Below are positions 55,670-64,000 of a stretch of DNA of 64,000 nucleotides, piece after piece (within the stretch, counting starts at the first letter, position 1; the number at the start of each line of letters is the position of its first letter). This DNA is from Candidatus Nitrosocosmicus oleophilus (GTDB lineage Archaea > Thermoproteota > Nitrososphaeria > Nitrososphaerales > Nitrososphaeraceae). The stretch lies in NCBI RefSeq assembly GCF_000802205.1, contig NZ_CP012850.1:3366707-3430706 (forward strand), in the 5' to 3' direction. The position numbers and the translations under genes were made by a program. The notes below the pieces were generated by a model. The model had not been told where the DNA came from. It was given only the letters and a program-made list of their open reading frames with translations, and did not search any database.

Positions 55670-57736
55670 TTAAACGAAATCCATTATGGATTTTTGAGGA
55701 TTTTTTCCATCTCTATCTATTTTTGACAGATTGGACACTTTAATGCCAAGTTTTCTTACATACATCGAATTTACATCAAAGCTACCAGTAGTATGGATAC
55801 CTCCTTTGCTAAACTCTTCGGAGCTGTCGTCATCATCATCAAGACTGAATCTGTTCAATAATGTCCCCATAACAGAGGTTATACTTTCTTTATCCTTTTT
55901 ATATGATGAAAAGGTAATTTCTCTAGTTTCAATTGAAAAATTCGTCCTAACCAACTTAATTCCAACAGTTTTAAACTCGTATCCTTTTCTTCTGACACGT
56001 TCATGAATATCATCAGCCATATCATTAACAAGAATATTTAGAATATCTTTTTTACCAATTAGGGGTTTTAACAAAGTCTCCTCCGTACTTAAGGACAGGT
56101 TGTTTTCTCTGGGTATAACGGGTTCATTCTCTTTGCCATTTGCTATCTGCCACATCCACAATGCTTGTCTTTTCCCAAATTTATCAGACAGTTTTTGGAT
56201 ATTCGAATTAGATAATTGTCCTATGGTCTCAATCCCCATGTCTTTAAGTGTACGGGTGGTTTTTGTTCCGATTCCAGATATTCTATCTACTGCCAGTGTG
56301 GACAAAAACGTTAGAGTATCTGGAGGATAAACGATAGTGAGACCATCTGGTTTCTGAAAATCAGATGCAATCTTTGAAACTGACTTGTTTGATGCAACCC
56401 CAATTGAACAGATTAGTCCATTACACTGTACCCTGATAGAATCCTTAATATTTAATGCAAATTCCCGGATTGAATAACCTTCCTGGATGTGGTATTTCCT
56501 TGAAGAATTGTCAAGCGTATTTTTCAATTTTTTCTGTTCGACTGGATCATCTCCCGAAAAATTCTGTTTTTGATACTGCAAAATTTTTTTGGTGCAATCA
56601 ATGTATGCTTCATCGATACTGGTTTGTTCCAATGAATCAGCATATTCCTCCAATAGTCTCATTACCTGCTGAGAGACTGAATTGTAGTAATCTTTGTCTA
56701 CAGGCTTTAGTATAAGGTTAGGACACAACTCCTTGGCTTTTGATAAAGACATTGCAGATCTAACGCCAAATTTTCGAGCTTCGTATGAACAAGAGGCAAC
56801 GGCTCCTCTGGTTATCAAGCTGGTTTCTCTTTCGGGAGTCATTATTACTGCATGGGCCTTACCTTTAAGAGAAGGGTCTCTCAGTTCTTCACAGGCTGGA
56901 AAAAAAGCATTCATGTCAATGTGCAAGATAATTTTTCCGGGCCAGATTTGAGTAGTAGGGGAAGGTTTTTGTGAATCTTTTGATGAATTAACACTTTTGG
57001 GTTTAGGAAATATCAAATTTTGAATCAGATGAACCGAGGAAGGGTTGCGGAGTACAATAATTGAATAGTCAATAACATTGTGGACATATTTTGGATAACC
57101 TGTTTCCTTCTCCTTTTGCTTTATCAGATTTATCCATCTCATAGCTCGGTCATTATTGATAGAAGCATTATCAAGATTAAGGAAAATGAAATTAGAAGTA
57201 ACGGCTGGATAGTAATGTCGATATCCCGAATGTGACCAAGCAAAAGATGAGTTATGTCTTCTTAAAATATTGTACGTTAATTCTTGGTACCATGTATTAT
57301 TTATCCCAAAATCAACAGCCACAGAAAAACCGTGATAAGTAACTTTACGCAGTATTTCCTCTAACCATGCACGTCCAGTATTTTGTAATGATACTTGAGG
57401 TGGTGGTGATAATAAGATTACAAGAATTTTTTCTTTTAACACCTGTAAATCTTCCAAAAACTTTCCAAGTGATTCAGATTGTCCTGATGTTATGGTTTGG
57501 TTAATAAGATTTTGCGGAATTTTTATGGTGAATCGAAAATCATCCGAAGTTTCATTCGCCCATTTTTTTAGAGCAATAGAGCCTGGAGGAAACAAGCTCT
57601 TTCCGAGATCAAGATGTACAAAATTGAAAAGTTTAGAATAATACGAAAGGTAATGCATGGAATCCAATTCAGCAGGATAAAAATTCTTGGCCCATTCTGG
57701 GCTCTTCCATCCGCTGCAACCTACATAGTATTTCAA
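55670..57736 (-). CDS. DUF72-DNA polymerase IV fusion protein (688 aa)
   Basis: Two modules are joined. Residues 1-240 form a DUF72 TIM-barrel-like domain (MKYYVGCSGWKSPEWAKNFY, FRFTIKIPQNL). After a Lys/Ser/Pro linker, residues 267-688 form a Y-family translesion polymerase: IILHIDMNAFFPACEELRD (metal Asp, steric-gate Phe), RGAVASCSYEARKFGVRSAM, QTSIDEAYIDCT (SIDE motif), the helix-hairpin-helix VDRISGIGTKTTRTLKDMGI and a little-finger domain. The second Asp of the usual MDAFF is Asn. The end QKSIMDFV resembles a PCNA-interaction box. DUF72 function is unknown; the fusion suggests a link with lesion bypass. Confidence 0.88.
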   Translation of the reverse strand: MKYYVGCSGWKSPEWAKNFYPAELDSMHYLSYYSKLFNFVHLDLGKSLFPPGSIALKKWANETSDDFRFTIKIPQNLINQTITSGQSESLGKFLEDLQVLKEKILVILLSPPPQVSLQNTGRAWLEEILRKVTYHGFSVAVDFGINNTWYQELTYNILRRHNSSFAWSHSGYRHYYPAVTSNFIFLNLDNASINNDRAMRWINLIKQKEKETGYPKYVHNVIDYSIIVLRNPSSVHLIQNLIFPKPKSVNSSKDSQKPSPTTQIWPGKIILHIDMNAFFPACEELRDPSLKGKAHAVIMTPERETSLITRGAVASCSYEARKFGVRSAMSLSKAKELCPNLILKPVDKDYYNSVSQQVMRLLEEYADSLEQTSIDEAYIDCTKKILQYQKQNFSGDDPVEQKKLKNTLDNSSRKYHIQEGYSIREFALNIKDSIRVQCNGLICSIGVASNKSVSKIASDFQKPDGLTIVYPPDTLTFLSTLAVDRISGIGTKTTRTLKDMGIETIGQLSNSNIQKLSDKFGKRQALWMWQIANGKENEPVIPRENNLSLSTEETLLKPLIGKKDILNILVNDMADDIHERVRRKGYEFKTVGIKLVRTNFSIETREITFSSYKKDKESITSVMGTLLNRFSLDDDDDSSEEFSKGGIHTTGSFDVNSMYVRKLGIKVSNLSKIDRDGKNPQKSIMDFV

Positions 57737-57903
57737 TTTCCCTTTCTCTATTTCTTTTCTGATCTACCAAGATTAATCTTACTTTCTTTAACCAGGAATC
57801 CCATGTTTAAAATCCCAAGAGAAATTATGAACGGTTGATAGATCACGTTGAAGCTAAAGATTGGAAGTGAAAGGATTGGTAGCCGGCTTTAGATTAGAGA
57901 TGG

Positions 57904-57952
57904 TGGAGGAGTTGTAGGGAGGGAGGGAGGGAGGGAGGGAGGAGTTGTAGGA
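57904..57952 (+). other. G-rich tract, possible G-quadruplex, flanked by a direct repeat
   Basis: Six GGGA units lie within 57917-57942. The 12-bp string GGAGGAGTTGTA occurs on both sides (about 57905 and 57941). At least four G3 runs with one-base loops could fold as a G-quadruplex. It lies in the gene-free interval 57737-58260, about 320 bp upstream of the repeat-protein gene at 58261. Confidence 0.6.
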
Positions 57953-58260
57953 ATGTGAGAACCAGGCAAGAGACGGATGAGGAACAATAACCAGTGTCAG
58001 AGTAATTATTCAAAAATGAGAATAGGCTTTTGACAAATGTAACAAAAAAATTGGCCGTGCTATGATAACTAAAAAAGGTTGCTAATCTGGACAGTAAATA
58101 TGAGACTCGGACAGTATTTTCCTTATCTGTGTAAAAACTTGATTAAGATATTATAATAATAGAATTATTTAGTATTATTATGATATATAAATAAGTTATA
58201 TACAAATCTTTAAAAATAGTAATATTATATATTATTGTTTAAAAATATACGGGTAAAAGT

Positions 58261-58839
58261 TTGCAGATTAAGCATCGTTTAAAAACATCTGTAATGATAT
58301 CAACGATTTTACTACTAGCTGTAACCTCATTTTCTTTCTTAGGATCAATGGAACAAAGTGCATATGGAAAAAAGGATTTTGATCAATCTCAAGATAATAA
58401 ACAAAACTCAAACTGCGAGGCAGGAGAGGATAACAACAATTCATGCAATAACATAAGCATATCCAAACATGATGGTGGTAATGACGGAGGAAATCAGGTT
58501 CAAGTATCTAAACAAAACTCAAACTGCGAGGCAGGAGAGGATAACAACAATTCATGCAATAACATAAGCATATCCAAACATGATGGTGGTAATGACGGAG
58601 GAAATCAGGTTCAAGTATCTAAACAAAACTCAAACTGCGAGGCAGGAGAGGATAACAACAATTCATGCAATAACATAAGCATATCCAAACATGATGGTGG
58701 TAATGACGGAGGAAATCAGGTTCAAGTATCTAAACAAAACTCAAACTGCGAGGCAGGAGAGGATAACAACAATTCATGCAATAACTTTGACCTTAAAGAA
58801 ATGATTAGTGATAGACTTAAAATGTTAAAACAAACTTGA
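58261..58839 (+). CDS. Exported Asn-rich repeat protein (192 aa)
   Basis: A signal peptide (VMISTILLLAVTSFSFLGSM with a likely cut near SAYGK) is followed by three complete and one partial copy of a 37-residue unit beginning KQNSNCEAGEDNNNSCNN and continuing ISISKHDGGNDGGNQVQVS. Each unit has two Cys, allowing one disulfide per repeat. The copies are identical even at DNA level as far as read. The end (FDLKEMISDRLKMLKQT) is helical. A repetitive extracellular structural or adhesive protein is likely. The frame starts at TTG 58261; ATG 58294 would shorten the signal. Confidence 0.7.
   Translation: MQIKHRLKTSVMISTILLLAVTSFSFLGSMEQSAYGKKDFDQSQDNKQNSNCEAGEDNNNSCNNISISKHDGGNDGGNQVQVSKQNSNCEAGEDNNNSCNNISISKHDGGNDGGNQVQVSKQNSNCEAGEDNNNSCNNISISKHDGGNDGGNQVQVSKQNSNCEAGEDNNNSCNNFDLKEMISDRLKMLKQT
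58399..58785 (+). repeat. 111-bp perfect coding tandem repeat (3 full + 1 partial copy)
   Basis: Units begin at 58399, 58510, 58621 and 58732. The first three are identical; the fourth matches for about 54 bp, ending after the SCNN codons. Exact identity, including synonymous sites, implies recent duplication or ongoing homogenisation. Confidence 0.9.
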
Positions 58840-58887
58840 ACAGGTATTCGTTCTTTTGATTTGTTTATGATATATTATTTTTGAATT

Positions 58888-59433
58888 CTATTTTTGATAA
58901 TTTTCAGATCTCCAAAGATATTCGTAGCCATGAGTGTAAATATCGATTATGTTTCCAAACGGATCTTCACACGATACTACCTTGAAAGGTTTTCCGTTCG
59001 TTAACTCCCATATTTGAGTTCTCTGTTTACCACCATTGTCAACAATCCTTTCTGTGGTTTCTTCGATATTGGGATCAGTTATGCAAATATGAAAGAAACC
59101 GGTCTTCCAATACTCAAAATTGTCCTCCCTTTTCTCTTCTTTAGGTTCAATGAATTGAAAAACTTCGAACCCAATTTGATTCCCAAAGCTTAAGTGAGCA
59201 ATCTTTAGTTTCTTAAAGTCCTTGCCAAAAACATCTTGAAAAATCTTCCCTATGTGAGTGTCGTCCGCAACGGCTTCGAAAATTGGCTTTACAACATTAA
59301 AACCTAAAACTGCTGTGTACCACGCTATTACTTCGTCAATATTAGTCACACTTACGGCAATGTGGTTTAAATTACTAGGATAAGGATATAATTTTGATTT
59401 ATTGGCGGGTATTTCATTGGAAGGCAAGGTCAT
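58888..59433 (-). CDS. VOC-superfamily (glyoxalase/dioxygenase-fold) protein (181 aa)
   Basis: The paired beta-alpha-beta-beta-beta modules are visible: LNHIAVSVTNIDEVIAWYTA and VLGFNVVKP in the first, FFHICITDPNIEETTERIVD and CEDPFGNIIDIYTHGYEYL in the second. A His and a Glu in each half (HIAVS, IGFEVFQF; HICIT, IIDIY) could bind a metal. The family includes glyoxalase I, lactoylglutathione-like lyases and antibiotic-resistance proteins; the substrate is not assignable. Length is typical. Confidence 0.85.
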   Translation of the reverse strand: MTLPSNEIPANKSKLYPYPSNLNHIAVSVTNIDEVIAWYTAVLGFNVVKPIFEAVADDTHIGKIFQDVFGKDFKKLKIAHLSFGNQIGFEVFQFIEPKEEKREDNFEYWKTGFFHICITDPNIEETTERIVDNGGKQRTQIWELTNGKPFKVVSCEDPFGNIIDIYTHGYEYLWRSENYQK

Positions 59434-60018
59434 TATTATAGCAAATATTTTTCCCCATTGTTTAAATTTGTTGCTGAGTAGATTAAATTCTCCATTATAC
59501 GCTATTCAAAGACATTCCTGGTGGGAACATACCTTCATTAATTCTAAATCATTTTTGCAATTTCATAAAATTTTTGACATATTAGTTGCATGATGCATCC
59601 TTGCGATCCTCCATCGATTTGATATGATTAGGGTACACACCTTACGCTATAAGACTGCCATTCAATGATAAAACTAATTGATCTTCTAAATTAGTTTCCA
59701 CAATCAGTTTTTTATAGAAACGGCATAATCACATTTGTGGCCATAACACTACATTTGTTTCTTAACAAGAATAATGTTAGAATGTATTTAGGCTTTATGA
59801 CCTGATATTTCAAAAACCTCATCAAATATCAAATATATAATGTGAAAGAAGGCATCATCATTCTAGTCCTTCGCATTTAGTAATAAAAAGCTCCAAACAT
59901 TTCATCTAATCCTGTCTTATTAGTATTGTTGGCATAATATTGAAAAAGAGTTTATTACTATGTGGAAAAAAATATAGCTACCGCTTATGGGTAACACTAG
60001 TTCATATCAGATTAGATA
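59434..60018. other. Intergenic stretch, nothing supported
   Basis: About 585 bp with low-quality frames only. A plus-strand frame over 59402-59593 overlaps the VOC gene start and has no protein-like features. No tRNA or strong hairpin was seen by eye. Confidence 0.35.
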
Positions 60019-60309
60019 TTAGGCGCTATTTTTTTCGTCGTTAATTAATTCCGTTGAGATAGTTATCTTACCATCTATCTTCCACTTTGCACCCCCGAGT
60101 TGTCGACCATCAGGGCCGTAAGCTTTTGGGATCTCGATTTCCAAATTATCAAAAGAGTAAGTAACTTGCAAATCCTTGCCGGTCAATTTGTCTATGATTC
60201 TTGAAATTAATTCAGACCATTCTGAAATGTGATCATCAGATGAGTGCTTCGATCGGTCAGAATTCTTATTTGCATTCTCATTTCCACTATTATTAGAAAG
60301 TTCGCTCAT
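60019..60309 (-). CDS. Small protein of unknown function (96 aa)
   Basis: A disordered N-terminal third (SELSNNSGNENANKNSDRSK) is followed by a compact-looking domain (EWSELISRIIDKLTGKDLQV, then LEIEIPKAYGPDGRQLGGAK and WKIDGKITISTELI). It resembles small cytoplasmic proteins of beta-rich composition; I do not recognise a family. A start at ATG 60309 is the only good one. The gene is isolated. Confidence 0.55.
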   Translation of the reverse strand: MSELSNNSGNENANKNSDRSKHSSDDHISEWSELISRIIDKLTGKDLQVTYSFDNLEIEIPKAYGPDGRQLGGAKWKIDGKITISTELINDEKNSA

Positions 60310-60524
60310 ATCTATTCATACTTATTAAGCTTTAAATAGATATCACTACAGGGCGACGTTCACAATCTAGTAGCCCCATTTTTGGTTGTTTTAAAATTAA
60401 GGGAAAAGTAGTCTTTTTGATTTTTGAAAGACAATAATCGATGGAATTTGGAGTTCAAATCAACAAGCGCATCATATGATCATAACGAAATATAGAGGTG
60501 ATGTATGATGTAAATTTTGCCTAA

Positions 60525-62219
60525 TCAACTGGCCGTACTAGAAGCATTTATCATTTGTTCACGTGTAAGTCTTACTGGTAATACTCTGCCCGGTTTCGAT
60601 TGGTATGATGGAATTCCTAATCCTATAGCAATCAATGTTTCCTTTTGTTTAGAATGAGGAGAGAAAAATTCAGTCACTTCATTATCATAAAAAGTGGAAC
60701 CTGATGCTCCCAAGCCACTAGAATAAGATAAAAGATAAATTTTTCCTGCAGTAATTCCTGCTTCCATCTGTACGGCTCTGTAACCCCTATTACCCAATAT
60801 ATCAAGTACATGTTTTAGATCAGTCATCATAAATATCACAACACTTGCATCTGCAAAAAGAGATTGATCTAAGCAAAGATGACCGGAGATATTATGACCA
60901 GGCTTATACCTTATCAAATCTATAGAATTATTCCTTGGATTAAAAAAATATCCACCCTTTTTAAGCCCATCAACTGAATTAACTACAAGATATAAATCAA
61001 TAAAACTATCTGAATCATTTTTGTAATCCATCGGAATTCCTTTTGTTGAATTCAAAAGAATATTAGATAAAGTCAAAAAAGAGATAGGTAGTCTTGAAAA
61101 TTGTCTTGTAGAACCCCTTTTTAAAATGGTGTTTCCAATATCAGGGCCATTGTCATCCACAAATGGCTTGGGCAAAGAATATTGTCTCAAAGTACCAGGA
61201 TTAGAATTATCTTTTTTATCTAGTTTGTCAACCTCTCCATTCCTCTTGTGACTAATCCACTTGGACACCTGAGCACTGTCGAATAATTTAGAGCTGTTGT
61301 AAGCTTTCCAAATTTCAGGATAATCAATTTCTTCTGACGAAAGGGGGTAAACTTTTGGAGCAGGTGAATCAAGAATCTTTTCGTGCATTGATTGCTCTTG
61401 GCTAGTATTGTTTTTCATCGAGTCTACATCAAGGGCTGCAATCAATATAGAAGCCTCCTTTTGATCGTCTAGTCCCAGTAATCTGTTAAGTTGGTCGTCC
61501 ATAAATCCCATGATTAATCTGGGATAAAGATGCATGGAACCAGCAACGGCCAGTAGGTTAGAAACTATAACCCCAGCGTCCCAGAACCAATGCCTATACG
61601 ATCGTGACTGATACTTCCATGCATTTCTCCATGCATAAGACGTAAATATTAAGGATACAGGAGATGTTGTAACATCGGTATTGTTACCAGCAATAGGTCC
61701 TAGTAAGTTTCTATGGTCACCTTTATGAATAGCAATAAGACTAAATTCACCCGGATTAAAATGATACACCCCTGCGTCTAACTCAGAACCTAGACCTTTA
61801 GTAACCACATAGATTTCTATTGGATAAAGAGCTCCTGTTGCAGAAGCAGCACGCATATAATAATCAACAGAATTAAAACGCATCACGCGTGTTATACCAC
61901 AGGAATAAAACAACAGGGATGACAGATCAGATAATGTAGTAATTTTAGAAACATCCTTTGATGAGGATAATGAAGAAGTAATTTGGATCTTGTTATCAAG
62001 TGACTCATTGTCGATTGATAAATTACTTACTGCTGTAATAGCATTCAACGTGGGATGAGGAAAATCTATTGGAAGAGGAAAAGAGGGTAGATCTTTATAT
62101 ACTTTAAAGGGTTTGGGTCGATTGCTCCAATCCAGATAGTAATTTGAATTCATGACACTAAATTCAGAATGCTTTGTCATTTCATGATAGTTAATTGAAT
62201 ACAAGATATCATTATTCAT
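60525..62219 (-). CDS. Twin nitroreductase-domain protein, SagB/ThcOx-like (564 aa)
   Basis: Two nitroreductase-fold halves are present. The first includes RAASATGALYPIEIYVVTKG and AGVYHFNPGEFSLIAIHKGD; the second includes GNTILKRGSTRQFSRLPISF and GYRAVQMEAGITAGKIYLLS with ASGSTFYDNEVTEFF. FMN-dependent SagB/ThcOx enzymes oxidise azolines in peptide natural products, but stand-alone homologs also occur. No YcaO, cyclodehydratase or precursor peptide is in view, so another oxidation is likely. The nearest neighbour is the histidine kinase. Confidence 0.82.
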   Translation of the reverse strand: MNNDILYSINYHEMTKHSEFSVMNSNYYLDWSNRPKPFKVYKDLPSFPLPIDFPHPTLNAITAVSNLSIDNESLDNKIQITSSLSSSKDVSKITTLSDLSSLLFYSCGITRVMRFNSVDYYMRAASATGALYPIEIYVVTKGLGSELDAGVYHFNPGEFSLIAIHKGDHRNLLGPIAGNNTDVTTSPVSLIFTSYAWRNAWKYQSRSYRHWFWDAGVIVSNLLAVAGSMHLYPRLIMGFMDDQLNRLLGLDDQKEASILIAALDVDSMKNNTSQEQSMHEKILDSPAPKVYPLSSEEIDYPEIWKAYNSSKLFDSAQVSKWISHKRNGEVDKLDKKDNSNPGTLRQYSLPKPFVDDNGPDIGNTILKRGSTRQFSRLPISFLTLSNILLNSTKGIPMDYKNDSDSFIDLYLVVNSVDGLKKGGYFFNPRNNSIDLIRYKPGHNISGHLCLDQSLFADASVVIFMMTDLKHVLDILGNRGYRAVQMEAGITAGKIYLLSYSSGLGASGSTFYDNEVTEFFSPHSKQKETLIAIGLGIPSYQSKPGRVLPVRLTREQMINASSTAS

Positions 62220-62426
62220 ATGTTAAAAAGTTTAACAATAACAGCATATTTAAGTTAGAAAATACAAATGATAAATTCAAAATTCGACCAGACCACCAAC
62301 ATTCCTGTTTGCTCTCTCGAGATACTTCATAAATAAAATAAAAGGCAAGATATCAAATTTTCTAAAAGAATGGTTAAAGTACAATGATACTAATCGTGAA
62401 TACGCTTCCCTACTTCAAATACAAAC

Positions 62427-64000
62427 TCATACTAGAGGAAGTATAAATGAAACAGTTGATCCTTGTCCATCAGTATTATTCTGGGCCCAAATTAAACCAC
62501 CATGAGACTCTATAATATATTTTGAAACATACAATCCTAAACCTATGTGATTATCAACTGTAGAGACAAATTTGTTAAATAGCTTTGAAAGAACATATTT
62601 ATCTATTCCTTTTCCATCATCCTTTATTTGGACCAAAATGAATTTGTCATTTTCGTGGTTGTCATCATGCTTTTCTAAACTTTTGTAGTCATGACTTTTA
62701 ATTTGGTTTATTTCGCCTAGATAATGTCTATCCACTACAATAATTTGTGCTGTAATCGTACCAATGGATTGAATGAATTCCACCGAATTATTGAACAGAT
62801 TTGTCAGCACTTCATAAATTCGAATTCTATCTACATCGGCCCTTACCGATTTCTCAGAACTTTCAGATACCTCAAATTGAATATTCTTATTTTTGAAATT
62901 ATCATCTGTTTTAATAACATACCTATAATCGTTTACTGCTTCAGAAACTATATCATAAATGTTGCATACTTCTTTATTTAGATTGAAAGTGGTATTGTCT
63001 ATTTTAGCAACATTTAGTATGTTCATTACGATAGAGTTTAATCTATTAGCGTTTCGTATAATAGAATCAAAATAATGTTTGTAGTATTGACCACCCTCCT
63101 CATTGTTATCAATATCTATCGTTGCCATCTCCGAATATCCCAATATTGCTTGTGTAGGAGTTCGTAACTCATGAGCTATAGTATCAATCAAATTCCTTTG
63201 CATTATGTCTTGGATATACAGTCTCTCTGCTAATTCTGCTCTACCCCATTGTACATCAAACAACAATTTGTATTTATTGATAGAGTCTAATTGAGTGGTA
63301 TAAAAATAAGAATAATCGTCTTTATGAATAACATCGTTTGATGGATGTTTATCATTAAGGTGAGGATTTACAATGAGCAGATGATATTTATCTACGATTA
63401 GGATCAATGATTCAAGATCGATATCATCGCCTCTTGGTAAAGGCCTAAACAAAAAGTTCGACTCCTCTTGTTGTTCCATTGTGCCTAATTCTAAAATTAT
63501 ATGTTTTAATTGATTTGACTGCAGTACTGAAAGAGGGGGAATAATGAATTTGACTTTTATCTTGTTTTTTAAAACCACATTTTTTAAGAGCCCAAAAAGA
63601 TCTTTTGATATAAAGTTATTGCTCCCCCACAAGGTAGAAGTATAGAACAAGACTTCATGTTTTGATGAATTTATTAATTTTTCAACAAACTGTTTTATGC
63701 CCTTCTTGTCAACTTCACGCATAGCATCGGCCAGATCAATATCAGTTTGTAGACGTTGTATTTTCTTTGTTGTGTCTATCCCAAAATACCATAGCTGTTC
63801 AAATATTAACTTGTATTGTTCTATTATTCCGCTATTTTTATTAATAACAGAATTCAAGACGTCGCTTAGCAAGTCATTGCCATTATTGGATTTGTGAAGA
63901 AACACGCAGGCTGACTCATTGACCATAAACTTTAAATTCAAATTGTCAACATGGCGTATATCTGCAAATGTTAAAAGTTCTTTTATCTCGCGTACATTAG
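62427..64000 (-). CDS. Sensor histidine kinase (5' end beyond window; at least 523 aa)
   Basis: The frame is open to the window edge and the visible upstream part (EIKELLTFADIRHVDNLNLK) is typical of the N-terminal region of Nitrososphaera-type kinases, so the ATG at 63941 is probably internal. The sensory part (about 200 residues) has no membrane helix. The phospho-acceptor H box is IAHELRTPTQAILGYSEMA, followed by the N region and ATP-binding DDGKGIDKYVLSKLFNKF with GLGLYVSKYIIESHGGLIW. A cytoplasmic kinase of two-component signalling is likely. The response regulator is not in view. Confidence 0.9.
   Translation of the reverse strand, partial: NVREIKELLTFADIRHVDNLNLKFMVNESACVFLHKSNNGNDLLSDVLNSVINKNSGIIEQYKLIFEQLWYFGIDTTKKIQRLQTDIDLADAMREVDKKGIKQFVEKLINSSKHEVLFYTSTLWGSNNFISKDLFGLLKNVVLKNKIKVKFIIPPLSVLQSNQLKHIILELGTMEQQEESNFLFRPLPRGDDIDLESLILIVDKYHLLIVNPHLNDKHPSNDVIHKDDYSYFYTTQLDSINKYKLLFDVQWGRAELAERLYIQDIMQRNLIDTIAHELRTPTQAILGYSEMATIDIDNNEEGGQYYKHYFDSIIRNANRLNSIVMNILNVAKIDNTTFNLNKEVCNIYDIVSEAVNDYRYVIKTDDNFKNKNIQFEVSESSEKSVRADVDRIRIYEVLTNLFNNSVEFIQSIGTITAQIIVVDRHYLGEINQIKSHDYKSLEKHDDNHENDKFILVQIKDDGKGIDKYVLSKLFNKFVSTVDNHIGLGLYVSKYIIESHGGLIWAQNNTDGQGSTVSFILPLV

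Overview
The window is AT-rich (roughly one third G+C by eye) and comes from an archaeon. It encodes a group II chaperonin, alpha-NAC, MBF1, TFE, ribosomal proteins S27e, L44e and S19e, a PDCD5-like protein, Nep1, RNase P protein Rpr2 and the archaeal tRNA C56 methylase. Together with a bacterial-type riboflavin synthase, a full B12 nucleotide-loop branch, heme O synthase, exported cupredoxins and a CitE-like/MDR pair, this fits Nitrososphaeria (ammonia-oxidising Thaumarchaeota), most likely a Nitrososphaera/Nitrosocosmicus-type soil lineage. That assignment is inference from gene content. Many genes appear to be transcribed leaderless: a TATA box sits about 26 nt before the ATG, and this was used to choose several starts.

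Region 1 (about 1-21.3 kb) is accessory-looking. It holds exported proteins, decayed genes and an unusual repeat family. One intact tRNA-Gly(CCC) lies at 21207-21281 (minus). Its 3' end (T arm plus acceptor strand) recurs at 2793, 4049, 5349, 11381 and 19879. Three of these fragments are each followed, within about 100-190 bp, by the same leaderless promoter and a paralogous exported alpha/beta hydrolase (2924, 4234, 20066). The copy at 11381 also carries the tRNA 5' half and the 3' end of the gene beside the real tRNA, so it is a segmental duplication with the anticodon arm lost. The interval between the array units holds cysteine-rich exported proteins, pseudogenes, an ArsB/NhaD-type permease, a cupredoxin and a partner exported protein, a ParB-like protein, a ChaB-like protein and a 7Fe zinc-type ferredoxin. 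No integrase or transposase was seen.

Region 2 (21.3-34.1 kb) is housekeeping: an RNase H-fold protein, NAC, a PUA protein, MBF1, Trm56, PurP, a Nudix hydrolase, a PfkB kinase, the thermosome, a hotdog thioesterase, heme O synthase, an Lrp regulator and aspartate-semialdehyde dehydrogenase.

Region 3 (34.2-39.0 kb) is a B12 late-pathway cluster: CobD-type decarboxylase, CobQ, CbiB, CobS and CobY. The CobQ has no visible glutaminase domain, and the first gene has no normal start unless an A11 run is shifted.

Region 4 (39.0-49.3 kb) holds translation and RNA-processing genes, an MDR dehydrogenase plus CitE-like lyase, and then a riboflavin operon: riboflavin synthase, RibB, RibH, GTP cyclohydrolase III, an amidohydrolase and an ArfC-type reductase. 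The amidohydrolase sits where an archaeal riboflavin step lacks an obvious enzyme and is the best functional lead in the window. TFE converges on the end of the operon.

Region 5 (49.3-64 kb) is again lineage-specific: a perfect hexanucleotide satellite of about 46 copies, an HIBADH-like dehydrogenase, membrane and exported proteins, a DUF72-DNA polymerase IV fusion, an exported protein with perfect 37-residue repeats, a VOC protein, a twin-domain SagB-like oxidoreductase and a histidine kinase that runs off the window end.
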